Below are positions 1-6,192 of a stretch of DNA of 10,640 nt, piece by piece. Below the pieces are notes generated by a model. That model was given only the letters and a program-made list of their open reading frames with translations, had not been told where the DNA came from and did not search any database. This DNA is from Deltaproteobacteria bacterium. GTDB taxonomy: Bacteria > Desulfobacterota > Syntrophia > Syntrophales > UBA2185. Location: contig JAPLJQ010000238.1 of NCBI GenBank assembly GCA_026388495.1, positions 1 through 10,640 on the forward strand, in the 5' to 3' direction. Each line of letters begins with the position of its first letter. Positions within the stretch are counted from its first letter, which is position 1. A program made the translations under genes and the position numbers.

Positions 1-403
1 GTTGGAATCCCCGTCTTAAAGACCCGGTGCCGATGCGCGCCCCAGGGGGCATATCCTCCAACTGCCTGCTATCTCTGGATATCAAAACGTCCCGGGGGTC
101 TTCCCTTTCCGTCGTGATCCCGATTTCCAGGCTATCGGGAAGGTCCACGGGGACGTCCTTCATGCTGTGGACGGCAAGATCGATGTCACCCCGGAGAAGG
201 GCGTCCTCGATCTCCTTGACAAAGAGTCCCTTTCCTCCGATTTTAGCCAGGGAAACATCCTGCATGATGTCTCCCTTCGTCTTGATCACAGTAATCTCGA
301 CGCCCACGTCGGGCAGTCGATTTTTAAGTTGATCTGCCACCCAGCGGGCCTGCGTCAACGCCAGGGCGCTTCCCCGTGTTCCGATTTTCAGTATGCTTTT
401 AAT
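1..403 (-). CDS. hemC: Porphobilinogen deaminase (hydroxymethylbilane synthase), N-terminal part, cut by window edge
   Basis: HemC joins four porphobilinogen molecules into hydroxymethylbilane in the cytoplasm, the third step of tetrapyrrole synthesis from glutamyl-tRNA. The visible 134 residues carry family hallmarks: KIGTRGSALALTQAR near residues 6-20, GGKGLFVKEIEDALL at 56-70, HSMKDVP at 79-85 (Asp83 corresponds to the catalytic aspartate) and GTGSLRR at 125-131. The cysteine that binds the dipyrromethane cofactor lies beyond the window. The frame has an upstream in-frame stop (TAA, which is also the hemA stop) and no ATG, GTG or TTG before the conserved core. The best start is ATT at 403-401, eight bases after AAGGAG, giving MKSILKIGTRGS, which matches the usual family start. 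It lies 12 bases after hemA in the same operon. Identity is firm; the start codon is unusual. Confidence 0.95.
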   Translation of the reverse strand, partial: MKSILKIGTRGSALALTQARWVADQLKNRLPDVGVEITVIKTKGDIMQDVSLAKIGGKGLFVKEIEDALLRGDIDLAVHSMKDVPVDLPDSLEIGITTEREDPRDVLISRDSRQLEDMPPGARIGTGSLRRGFQ

Positions 404-411
404 GTTGGTAT

Positions 412-417
412 CTCCTT
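412..417 (-). promoter_or_regulatory. Shine-Dalgarno of hemC that selects an ATT start
   Basis: On the minus strand AAGGAG overlaps the hemA stop codon (TAAGGAG) and sits eight bases before an ATT codon in the hemC frame. No ordinary start codon lies between the in-frame TAA and the conserved HemC core. This site therefore supports initiation at ATT, or else an ATG changed to ATT by mutation or sequence error. Confidence 0.7.
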
Positions 418-784
418 ATGTGTTATCCAGTCCGAAAAGCCTCCTCACCGCTGCGATGTAAGGCAGGGCGCTTTGATCCTGGCTTTCCTCCTTCAGACCG
501 GTGATGGGATCATGGAGAATCTTGTTGATGATCGAACCGGCGAGGATTTCAATATCTTTTTGCTCCTCGTCCGTCAAATTCTGCAGCCAGGAGCCGGATC
601 TGGCCAGCTCGGCTTTTACAATAGCCTCCAATTTCTGACGGAGAGAAACAATTGTCGGGACAACTTCTAAAGCGTTATACCATTTCAGGTATTTTGCAAC
701 CTCTTCTTCGATAAGGGCTTCCGCCTTTTCCCCTTCCTTTTTTCTGCTTTTCAGGTTTTCGTCGACGATATCCTGCAGGTTATC
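416..784 (-). pseudogene. hemA: hemA 3' part, out of frame with the 5' part (glutamyl-tRNA reductase C-terminal domain)
   Basis: This 122-codon stretch encodes the C-terminal helical dimerisation domain of glutamyl-tRNA reductase. It reads DNLQDIVDENLKSRKKEGEK at its start, then a segment with EVVPTIVSLRQKLEAIVKAE, and ends with LTDEEQKDIEILAGSIINKI plus a tail to the TAA at 418-416. It continues the protein of the upstream part but is in another frame, because a 59-bp segment is present twice. If one copy is removed, 1331 bp becomes 1272 bp, exactly 424 codons including the stop: a 423-residue protein, the normal family length. No ATG occurs until 631, well inside the domain, so independent translation as a separate gene is unlikely. 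It could be a real frameshift mutation or a misassembly. Confidence 0.85.
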
Positions 785-843
785 TTCTCCCCTTCCTTTC
801 TCCTGATTTTCATGTTTTCGTCGACGATATCCTGCAGGTTATC
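726..843. repeat. Direct tandem duplication, two 59-bp units, inside hemA
   Basis: Units 726-784 and 785-843 are directly adjacent, equal in length, and differ at five of 59 positions. The shared block running from the reading-frame start of each unit (GATAACCTGCAGGATATC onward) is identical for about 30 bases, and the differences cluster in the other half. Because 59 is not a multiple of three, the second unit throws hemA out of frame. In protein terms the gene-proximal copy reads DENMKIRRKEGE and the distal copy DENLKSRKKEGE. Such divergence is unexpected for a fresh duplication and would fit two strain alleles joined end to end in an assembly. Confidence 0.95.
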
Positions 844-1746
844 GATATTGTAGAGGTAAACGTTGTCGAGGTCGCCCGCCGCAGGATCGATGTCCCTGGG
901 GACGGCAATGTCAATCAGAAATAAGAGACGGTTCTTGCGCCTGCGGAGAGCCGCTTCAATAACGGGCACGGTAATCACGTAACCGGGAGCGCCTGTCGAG
1001 GTGATGACGATATCCACATCCCGGAGTTTTTCCGGCAACAGGTCGAATTCTATGGCGGTCCCATGAAAGTTTTCAGCCATCTGTACCGCCCTTGCGTACG
1101 TCCGGTTGGCAATCAGGATGTGATCCACGCCGTTGCCGATCAGATGTCTTGCCGCCAGCTCCGACATTTCCCCGGCGCCGACAAGGAGGATCGTCTTGCC
1201 TTTGAGATTCCCGAATATTTTTTTCGCCAGCGCCACCGCTGCGAAACTGACGGACACGGCGTTGCCGGCAATCCCTGTTTCCGTCCTGACCCGTTTGGCT
1301 GTCCGAAAGGCATGATGGATGATCTTGTTCAGAATGACCCCGGTGGCGTTGAGTTCGACAGACCGGCGGTATGCATCCTTGACCTGTCCGAGAATCTGGG
1401 GTTCGCCCATGACGAGGGAATCAATGCTGGATGCTACCCGGAAAAGGTGGCGAACCGCATCTTGATCAAAGTACACATAGAGGCACCTTGTCATTTCTTC
1501 TGCGGACAGATTCCCGTGGTTGAAGATGAATTCTTTCAATCTTTCCACAGAAACTTCCGTGTCCAGGGCATGGGCGAAAACCTCAACCCGGTTGCATGTG
1601 GCCAGGTACATCACTTCCCTGATCTGGGGAATTTTCATGATTTCCTTCAGAGGATTGATATCGTCGCCGCAGGCTAAGGAAAGCCGTTCTCTGATGTCCA
1701 GGGGGGCCGTTTTGTGGTTCATGCCGATGAGAATGATGTTCATCAT
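751..1746 (-). CDS. hemA: Glutamyl-tRNA reductase, 5' part of a frameshifted gene
   Basis: HemA reduces glutamyl-tRNA(Glu) to glutamate-1-semialdehyde with NADPH, the first committed step of the C5 tetrapyrrole pathway. The 331-residue frame has GMNHKTAPLDIRE at residues 8-20, LATCNRVEVFA at 48-58 with catalytic Cys51, SSIDSLVMGEPQILGQVKDA at 106-125, the NADPH-binding VGAGEMSE at 189-196 and ANRT at 213-216. Native sequence holds to about residue 320. The last residues (KITCRISSTKT) are read out of frame from the second 59-bp repeat unit, so the dimerisation domain is lost here and continues in another frame at 784-416. The start lies one base after the ccsA stop with no clear Shine-Dalgarno, suggesting translational coupling; M1 and M2 are both possible starts. 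As written, the product would probably be inactive. Confidence 0.93.
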   Translation of the reverse strand: MMNIILIGMNHKTAPLDIRERLSLACGDDINPLKEIMKIPQIREVMYLATCNRVEVFAHALDTEVSVERLKEFIFNHGNLSAEEMTRCLYVYFDQDAVRHLFRVASSIDSLVMGEPQILGQVKDAYRRSVELNATGVILNKIIHHAFRTAKRVRTETGIAGNAVSVSFAAVALAKKIFGNLKGKTILLVGAGEMSELAARHLIGNGVDHILIANRTYARAVQMAENFHGTAIEFDLLPEKLRDVDIVITSTGAPGYVITVPVIEAALRRRKNRLLFLIDIAVPRDIDPAAGDLDNVYLYNIDNLQDIVDENMKIRRKEGEKITCRISSTKT

Positions 1747-1747
1747 G

Positions 1748-2563
1748 TTAAATAAAAGTATGGGCAGTTACGAAGAAGAGGTTTACGGCGACAAATGACA
1801 CGAGGAGAATCCCGAAGGCCAGGAGGGAAAACAGGGCCGCTTTGCGCCCTTTCCACCCGATGGCGAGTCTCTGATGCAGGATGAGAGCGTAGCATATCCA
1901 TGCGGTCAGGGTCCAGACTTGTTTGGGATCCCATGGCCAGAGACTGCCCCATACCGTTCGTGCCCATATGGATCCCACCATGATGCCCAGGGTCAGAAGC
2001 GGAAAGCCCCAGAGGAGACTGGCATGATTGATCCGGTCCAGATCCGTGAGGGAGGGAAGTATCCTTGTGAAACTGCTCACCTTCTTGTTTTTAATTAATC
2101 TTTCCTGGATCAGATACATGGCTCCTGCGCAGGACGCCAGAGAAAAAAAGGCTTCACCAGAGACGGCAAGCACCACATGAACCGGTACGAGGTTTCCCTG
2201 CATGGCAAGGGGTATGGAAACCTGGCCCCCAAGACCGACCGAAGCCAGAATCATGAGCAAAAAGGCGATGGGCGAAACAAAGGCGCCCAGGACCCTGGTT
2301 TTGGTTTTCAATTGAAAAGCAAGATACACTCCCGTTATGGCCCAGGCGAAAAAGGATAGAGCCTCATGAAGACTGATGACGGGGATCTTCGCCGTCTCAG
2401 CGTATCTGAACATAAAAAAAATAGTGTGATTTATGAAGGCCAGCGTGAGGGCCCAGGTTGCTATTTTGGCCACCAGCACCCTTCTGACATACAGGGAACT
2501 CAGGTAGCCAAGGACGCTGATGAAGTAGATTGCGAGGGCCACTTTAAAAGAAAGGATGTCCAT
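1748..2563 (-). CDS. ccsA: Cytochrome c biogenesis CcsA/HemX-type integral membrane protein
   Basis: This 271-residue protein is almost wholly hydrophobic, with about eight predicted membrane spans. It has the tryptophan-rich WWD-type motif WGSLWPWDPKQVW at residues 205-217, typical of the CcsA/CcmC/HemX heme-handling family. Candidate heme-ligand histidines lie at 46, 129 and 268. The short length and position beside hemA resemble HemX proteins, which in Bacillus affect HemA levels. CcsA proper is the heme-export and ligation subunit of the System II cytochrome c machinery. Which of the two roles applies cannot be decided here; no ccsB/resB is in the window. Its ATG shares one base with the stop of the upstream gene (TAATG), and its stop lies one base before the hemA start, so the three are co-translated. 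Confidence 0.85.
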   Translation of the reverse strand: MDILSFKVALAIYFISVLGYLSSLYVRRVLVAKIATWALTLAFINHTIFFMFRYAETAKIPVISLHEALSFFAWAITGVYLAFQLKTKTRVLGAFVSPIAFLLMILASVGLGGQVSIPLAMQGNLVPVHVVLAVSGEAFFSLASCAGAMYLIQERLIKNKKVSSFTRILPSLTDLDRINHASLLWGFPLLTLGIMVGSIWARTVWGSLWPWDPKQVWTLTAWICYALILHQRLAIGWKGRKAALFSLLAFGILLVSFVAVNLFFVTAHTFI

Positions 2564-3210
2564 TATTCCCCTGCCTCGATGTTCTCTCCGGTCAAATCAT
2601 GAACCATCTTCCTGACGCGACCCCAGTTTTTTTCTCTGATATGTTGAAGGATATCTGAATTCACCACAGACTCAAACAGGCGCTTGTTCTCGTCGGCAGA
2701 TCGGCCTTTCGATTTAATTTTTTCCCTCAGTGTCCCGAGCACATTAAGGAGGGTAAGATATTCCGGCCCATAGAGCTCTTCCAGCTCTTCCCTCAGTTTT
2801 TTCGCCAGTGCCGGGCTTTTCCCGCCTGTGGATATAGCGACGGAAAGGTCTCCCCGTTGAAAAAGGGACGGAAGGATAAAATCACACCTGTCTGGATCAT
2901 CGACGATGTTGATCATAATTCCTCTTTTTCTTGCATCCGTTGAGATATTTGCGTTGACGTCGTCGCGGTCTGTGGCGCCGATCACGAGAAAGGCGTCATG
3001 AAGATACGCTTCATCATAGTCATCGTTAACGTGATCGATCCGGCCTTCTCTTTTCATGACTCCCAGCCCGGATGTCAGAGTCTTCCCGATGACCACCACA
3101 TGGGCGCCGCATTCAAGAAGCCGCTGCACTTTTCTTTCGGCGACATCACCCCCGCCCGCGACGATACATCTTCTGTTTGTGATATCGAGATAAATGGGGT
3201 AGTAATTCAT
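2563..3210 (-). CDS. Precorrin-2 dehydrogenase / sirohydrochlorin ferrochelatase (CysG N-terminal / Met8 type)
   Basis: The 215-residue product matches the stand-alone N-terminal half of CysG. It oxidises precorrin-2 to sirohydrochlorin with NAD and, in many members, inserts iron to give siroheme. Visible features are YYPIYLDITNRRCIVAGGGD from residue 3, with the dinucleotide-binding GGGDVAERK at 19-27, GATDRDDVN at 78-86, NIVDDPDRCDFILPS at 101-115 with the expected active-site aspartate, and STGGKSPALAK at 128-138. No methyltransferase domain is attached, so a separate uroporphyrinogen methyltransferase is expected elsewhere. I chose ATG at 3210 because the family normally starts at this YYP segment; a TTG at 3246 would add 12 residues that do not look like the family. 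Neither start has a clear Shine-Dalgarno. It is the first gene of the ccsA-hemA-hemC run. Confidence 0.88.
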   Translation of the reverse strand: MNYYPIYLDITNRRCIVAGGGDVAERKVQRLLECGAHVVVIGKTLTSGLGVMKREGRIDHVNDDYDEAYLHDAFLVIGATDRDDVNANISTDARKRGIMINIVDDPDRCDFILPSLFQRGDLSVAISTGGKSPALAKKLREELEELYGPEYLTLLNVLGTLREKIKSKGRSADENKRLFESVVNSDILQHIREKNWGRVRKMVHDLTGENIEAGE

Positions 3211-3241
3211 GGGCGGGAGGGTATCACGAAGACTGTGAAAA

Positions 3242-3256
3242 TTCAAGCTGCTTGAA
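3242..3256. promoter_or_regulatory. Candidate operator: perfect inverted repeat over the prmA -35 region
   Basis: TTCAAG-CTG-CTTGAA is a perfect 6+3+6 palindrome lying in the divergent gap between the siroheme gene and prmA. Its right arm overlaps the -35 hexamer of the prmA promoter. Position and symmetry suit a repressor site that could act on both directions. A 12-bp symmetry can also arise by chance, so confidence is low. Confidence 0.3.
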
Positions 3257-3280
3257 ATATCGTCGGAAAGAGGATATAAA
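3252..3280 (+). promoter_or_regulatory. Sigma70-type promoter of the prmA-rsmE-RDD operon
   Basis: The -35 hexamer TTGAAA (3252-3257) and -10 hexamer TATAAA (3275-3280) each match consensus at five of six bases and are separated by the ideal 17 bases. Transcription would start near 3287. The -10 overlaps an upstream in-frame ATG at 3280, which would then lie outside the transcript, so the promoter also settles the prmA start at 3322. Confidence 0.75.
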
Positions 3281-3321
3281 TGGCAAATCAGCGGCTATCC
3301 CGTTTTGAAGGAGGGCAAATC

Positions 3322-4275
3322 ATGCCGGAGTCCATGGAGAAATTGGGAGACAACAAAGGAAAGTGGTTGAAAATCGAATTGACGAGTTCTTTCGAACTGG
3401 TTGACGCCTTGTCGAACTTTCTGACGGAAATCGGCGCTCAGGGTGTGTTTCAGGAAGAACCGGAAGCCCTGGCTCCGGGTGACTTTGGCGTATCGGAAGA
3501 TCGGGAAACCCTGAAGGCCTATCTGCCATTCGACGTCCGGCTTGAAAGCCGGATCGATTCATTGAAAATATATATCGACAGCCTTTCACAGCTTTTTCCT
3601 GAGCTTAAGGAAACTGGCTTTACTACGGAAACAATCATCGGTCAGGACTGGGGGGAAGAATGGAAAAAATATTTTAAACCCCTTCGCGTCAGCAAAAATA
3701 TTGTCATCAAACCGACATGGGAGCGATATACGCCTGCAGGGCGGGACATCGTCGTTGAAATTGATCCCGGCATGGCCTTCGGAACGGGCCAGCATCCTTC
3801 CACGAGGATGTGTCTGGAAGCCATTGAAGACATCCTTCTCAAGGATAGAACGATCAGAGGCTGGCGGGTTCTGGACGTCGGTACGGGTACGGGAATTCTG
3901 GGTATTTCCTGTGCAAAATTAGGTGCGGAGAGAGTCGCATGCGTGGATATTGACAAGAAAGCAGCCGAAATTGCGCGGGAAAATGTGCTGATCAATCATG
4001 TGGATGACAGGGTGGAGATTATCAATCGCGACGTGAATACCATCCGCGGACCATTTGATCTGATTGTTGCAAACCTCACCGCAAAGATACTGATCAAACT
4101 CCACTCCCATTTAATGTCGTTGATTGGAAACGTCGGATATCTGGTGATTTCAGGGATTATTGACCAGAATCGCAATGACATCGAATCGCATTTCCTTGCG
4201 GGTGAATTTACCACCCACCATGTCATCACAGAAAAAGAGTGGGTCTGCTATGTCCTTCGAAAGGGAGGAAGCTGA
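3322..4275 (+). CDS. prmA: Ribosomal protein L11 methyltransferase
   Basis: PrmA trimethylates ribosomal protein L11 using S-adenosylmethionine in the cytoplasm. The 317-residue product has an N-terminal substrate domain starting at KWLKIEL, a linker with QDWGEEWKKYFKPLRV, then the conserved IDPGMAFGTGQHPSTRMC. The SAM-binding fold follows, with LDVGTGTGILG, acidic VDID, and VANLTAKIL where family members have a similar N-[IL]-x motif. The start at 3322 follows a perfect AAGGAGG (3308-3314) at seven-base spacing. An earlier ATG at 3280 also has a weak AGAGGA but lies on the promoter -10 box and would add a family-atypical leader. It is first in an operon with rsmE and the RDD gene, and a prmA-rsmE pairing is common in bacteria. 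Identity is firm. Confidence 0.95.
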   Translation: MPESMEKLGDNKGKWLKIELTSSFELVDALSNFLTEIGAQGVFQEEPEALAPGDFGVSEDRETLKAYLPFDVRLESRIDSLKIYIDSLSQLFPELKETGFTTETIIGQDWGEEWKKYFKPLRVSKNIVIKPTWERYTPAGRDIVVEIDPGMAFGTGQHPSTRMCLEAIEDILLKDRTIRGWRVLDVGTGTGILGISCAKLGAERVACVDIDKKAAEIARENVLINHVDDRVEIINRDVNTIRGPFDLIVANLTAKILIKLHSHLMSLIGNVGYLVISGIIDQNRNDIESHFLAGEFTTHHVITEKEWVCYVLRKGGS

Positions 4276-4277
4276 TA

Positions 4278-5057
4278 TTGACCGTACCAAGGATCTATGT
4301 TCCCCGGGATGTGAAACAAACCAAACGTCTTGAACTGGGGAAGGAAAACCTGCGGTATGTCAGGTCTGTCCTCAGGATGAAGAAAGGCGATCCCCTGATG
4401 CTTTTTGACGGAACAGGGTGGGAATACGAAACCGTTATCGATCAAATCTCTGCGGATGGTGTCGTTGTGGAGGTCATAAAAAAAAAGAACTGTTCCCGGG
4501 GAAATGGCATCCGCATCACCCTGATGCAGTCCCTGCCGAAGGCCGGCAAGATGGATTTCATCGTCCAGAAGGCAACGGAACTTGGCGTTGACCGGATTGT
4601 CCCTTTTCAGTCGGAAAGATCCGTTCCGAGACTGTCATCGGAAAAAACGTCATTGAGGATAAAAAGATGGCAGAGCATTGCTGTTGAAGCAGTCAGGCAA
4701 TGCGGCAGGCCTGATATCCCGGAGGTCAGTGACATCTTGTCCTTTGAAGACGCGATTTCGGGGCCCGGACACGACACATGGAGAATAATATTCTGGGAGG
4801 AAGAATCGGTCAGGGGCATCCGGGATCTGTTGCGCGACAAACGGTATGATGGAATGACAAACATATCCGTCGTTATCGGACCGGAAGGAGGGTTTACAAA
4901 GGAAGAGGTTGCAAGAGCCGTGGAAAAGGGGTTTATCTCTGTGAGTCTCGGCAAACAGGTATTGAAGGTGGACACCGCCGTCCTTGCGATTCTTTCCATT
5001 ATTCAGTATCAGAAGGGTATCTTCGGCGGAATGATGGAGAAAGGAAAGGCGGAATGA
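4278..5057 (+). CDS. rsmE: 16S rRNA m3U1498 methyltransferase
   Basis: RsmE methylates N3 of U1498 in 16S rRNA and is a SPOUT-class (knotted) methyltransferase. I chose a TTG start at 4278, two bases after the prmA stop and nine bases after GGGAGG. It gives TVPRIYVPRD, the expected family N-terminus. The ATG at 4239 lies inside prmA and adds 13 atypical residues. In the 259-residue product the family motifs are MQSLPKAGKMDFIVQKATEL at about 83-102, RQCGRPDIPEV at 140-150, the SAM-knot IGPEGGF at 200-206 and SLGKQVLKVDTA at 223-234, where most relatives have LG-x-RILRxETA, so these are conservative changes. Its stop overlaps the next start as ATGA, indicating translational coupling. Confidence 0.94.
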   Translation: MTVPRIYVPRDVKQTKRLELGKENLRYVRSVLRMKKGDPLMLFDGTGWEYETVIDQISADGVVVEVIKKKNCSRGNGIRITLMQSLPKAGKMDFIVQKATELGVDRIVPFQSERSVPRLSSEKTSLRIKRWQSIAVEAVRQCGRPDIPEVSDILSFEDAISGPGHDTWRIIFWEEESVRGIRDLLRDKRYDGMTNISVVIGPEGGFTKEEVARAVEKGFISVSLGKQVLKVDTAVLAILSIIQYQKGIFGGMMEKGKAE

Positions 5058-5581
5058 CGGAAAAGCCTTTTGGTGGATTCTGGCGGCGATCGATGGCCTT
5101 CTTTATCGACAAAGCCATTCTCTTTTTTATATCCCTGCTGATCCTGTTTGCGGGGCTCCTGGCTTTGTGGATCGGATTTCCCGCAAGAGACCAAGACATC
5201 TTGCCGGGAGGACTTGCACAATTAAGTATCACGTTTTTGATTGCTTACATTTTCATGGCTGCACTGGTCCACATGCTTTACTTTACCTATTTTCACGGGA
5301 CGAACGGCCAGACGCCGGGAAAGATGATTTTCGGCCTTCAGGTGGTGCAATCGACGGGCGAGGAAATGACCCTCGGGATCGCATTTCTGCGGTGGGTGGG
5401 GTATTTCGCATCAACAGTCGTTTTTTACATCGGTTTTATCTGGATTGCCATCGACGGAAAAAAACAGGGCTGGCATGATAAAATTGCAGGGACGGTTGTC
5501 ATCCGCAAGGGAAACATTGTGGACGGCCTCTCTTATCCACCCGATGAAAAAACCCTTGACAAAGACAGGGATATTTTATAG
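5054..5581 (+). CDS. RDD-family integral membrane protein
   Basis: This 175-residue protein belongs to the RDD family, small membrane proteins whose biochemical role is mostly unknown; some have been linked to ion or Na+/H+ transport. It begins with GGFWRRSMAFFIDKAIL at residues 7-23 (the Arg and Asp that give the family its name). Membrane spans lie near 21-41, 57-79 and 115-134. The conserved loop GQTPGKMIFGLQVV is at 85-98, and DGKKQGWHDKIAGTVVI at 134-150 precedes a charged cytoplasmic tail. It overlaps rsmE by ATGA and is the last protein gene of the operon, 45 bases ahead of tRNA-Phe. Function in this context is unknown; the link with the two methyltransferases is only positional. Confidence 0.85.
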   Translation: MTEKPFGGFWRRSMAFFIDKAILFFISLLILFAGLLALWIGFPARDQDILPGGLAQLSITFLIAYIFMAALVHMLYFTYFHGTNGQTPGKMIFGLQVVQSTGEEMTLGIAFLRWVGYFASTVVFYIGFIWIAIDGKKQGWHDKIAGTVVIRKGNIVDGLSYPPDEKTLDKDRDIL

Positions 5582-5626
5582 AGCAACATCCAAATTTACC
5601 GATAATTCCATAAAATATACCGAGGT

Positions 5627-5702
5627 GGGTCGGTAGCTCAGTCGGTAGAGCATCGGATTGAAAATCCGAGTGTCGGCAGTTCAATTCTGCCCTGACCCAC
5701 CA
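5627..5702 (+). tRNA. tRNA-Phe (anticodon GAA)
   Basis: The 76-base sequence folds as a full cloverleaf. The acceptor stem is GGGTCGG with CTGACCC (one G:U pair), and the D arm contains GCTCAGTCGGTAGAGC. The anticodon stem TCGGA/TCCGA encloses loop TTGAAAA, with GAA at 5660-5662. The variable loop has five bases, the T arm is GGCAG-TTCAATT-CTGCC, and the discriminator is A followed by an encoded CCA. It lies 45 bases after the RDD gene and just before a strong terminator. No second copy of its 3' end and no integrase are visible, so it is not marked as an integration site here. Confidence 0.97.
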
Positions 5703-5711
5703 TTAAAAATC

Positions 5712-5746
5712 AAGGGGTTAGCCAATTCAAGGTTAGCCCCTTTTTT
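5712..5746 (+). terminator. Intrinsic terminator after tRNA-Phe
   Basis: A 12-bp stem (5712-5723 with 5731-5742, two G:U pairs) closes a seven-base loop and runs into six T residues at 5741-5746. On the opposite strand the two G:U pairs become C:A mismatches, so it acts chiefly on the plus strand, ending the tRNA and possibly the whole prmA operon. Confidence 0.88.
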
Positions 5747-5776
5747 CGTGGGTAGGTTATGATTTATTGCCATTAC

Positions 5777-5989
5777 CTACTTCTTTTCTAACTCACGTTT
5801 GGCGAATGCCCACACGTCAAAGGCAAGTTTTACCATGGCATTGTGTGTCTTTGAATTCTTCTTTGCTCCGGATTCATGCAGACTCTCCCGTACGAAATTG
5901 TGCAGCACTGCATTTATCCAGCTCTCTTCCGGCGTTCCCCTGATTTTTGACAATTGTTTCAACAGGTTGATATATTCCTTGTTTGGCAT
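5777..5989 (-). CDS. Hypothetical 70-residue protein, orphan
   Basis: I do not recognise this small soluble-looking protein. It is rich in Lys, Glu and Asn, probably mostly helical, with no cysteine, signal peptide or membrane segment; it starts MPNKEYINLLKQLSKIRG and ends FAKRELEKK. It sits alone between the tRNA-Phe terminator and the terminator of the DUF1385 gene, so it needs its own promoter. The ATG has only a weak upstream AGGT at about 11 bases. Its amino-acid make-up is credible for a gene, and the opposite strand offers no better candidate. It might be a lineage-specific small protein or the remnant of an element that entered beside the tRNA gene; the sequence does not settle this. 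Confidence 0.5.
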   Translation of the reverse strand: MPNKEYINLLKQLSKIRGTPEESWINAVLHNFVRESLHESGAKKNSKTHNAMVKLAFDVWAFAKRELEKK

Positions 5990-6024
5990 CTACTGTCTAC
6001 CTGCCTTTCACGAGACTGAGATCA

Positions 6025-6067
6025 TTAAAAAACAAAAAACCCTGTCTTGTTGTAAAAGACAGGGTTT
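6025..6067 (-). terminator. Intrinsic terminator of the DUF1385 gene
   Basis: Arms 6037-6047 and 6057-6067 pair perfectly over 11 bp (AAACCCTGTCT with AGACAGGGTTT) around a nine-base loop. On the minus strand the stem is followed by two T-runs separated by a G. It lies about 125 bases beyond the DUF1385 stop. The plus strand lacks a T-run. Confidence 0.85.
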
Positions 6068-6192
6068 CAATATGCGATTCATCCCCCTATATGGGGAATC
6101 GGATTCGGGAATTGCCGCTGTGGTGTCGATTACTTCACACGATTAAATTACTCTTTAATGGCGTAAAGTCAAGGGAATTTGTTTCAAGTCCA

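Noticed and set aside
726..843. Programmed ribosomal frameshifting in hemA
   Set aside because: The frame change is fully explained by an exact tandem duplication; returning to the right frame by slippage would still leave a duplicated segment, and I see no slippery heptamer with a following structure.
1063..1677. Long plus-strand open frame of 204 codons
   Set aside because: It is antisense to the conserved core of hemA and has no family features.
3280..3321. Upstream ATG start of prmA at 3280
   Set aside because: It falls on the -10 box of a well-spaced promoter and adds a leader unlike the family; the 3322 ATG has a perfect Shine-Dalgarno.
4239..4277. ATG start of rsmE at 4239
   Set aside because: It lies inside prmA and adds 13 unfamiliar residues; TTG at 4278 has a strong Shine-Dalgarno and gives the usual RsmE N-terminus.
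5627..5990. Attachment site or integrated element at tRNA-Phe
   Set aside because: There is no integrase and no second copy of the tRNA 3' end in the window.
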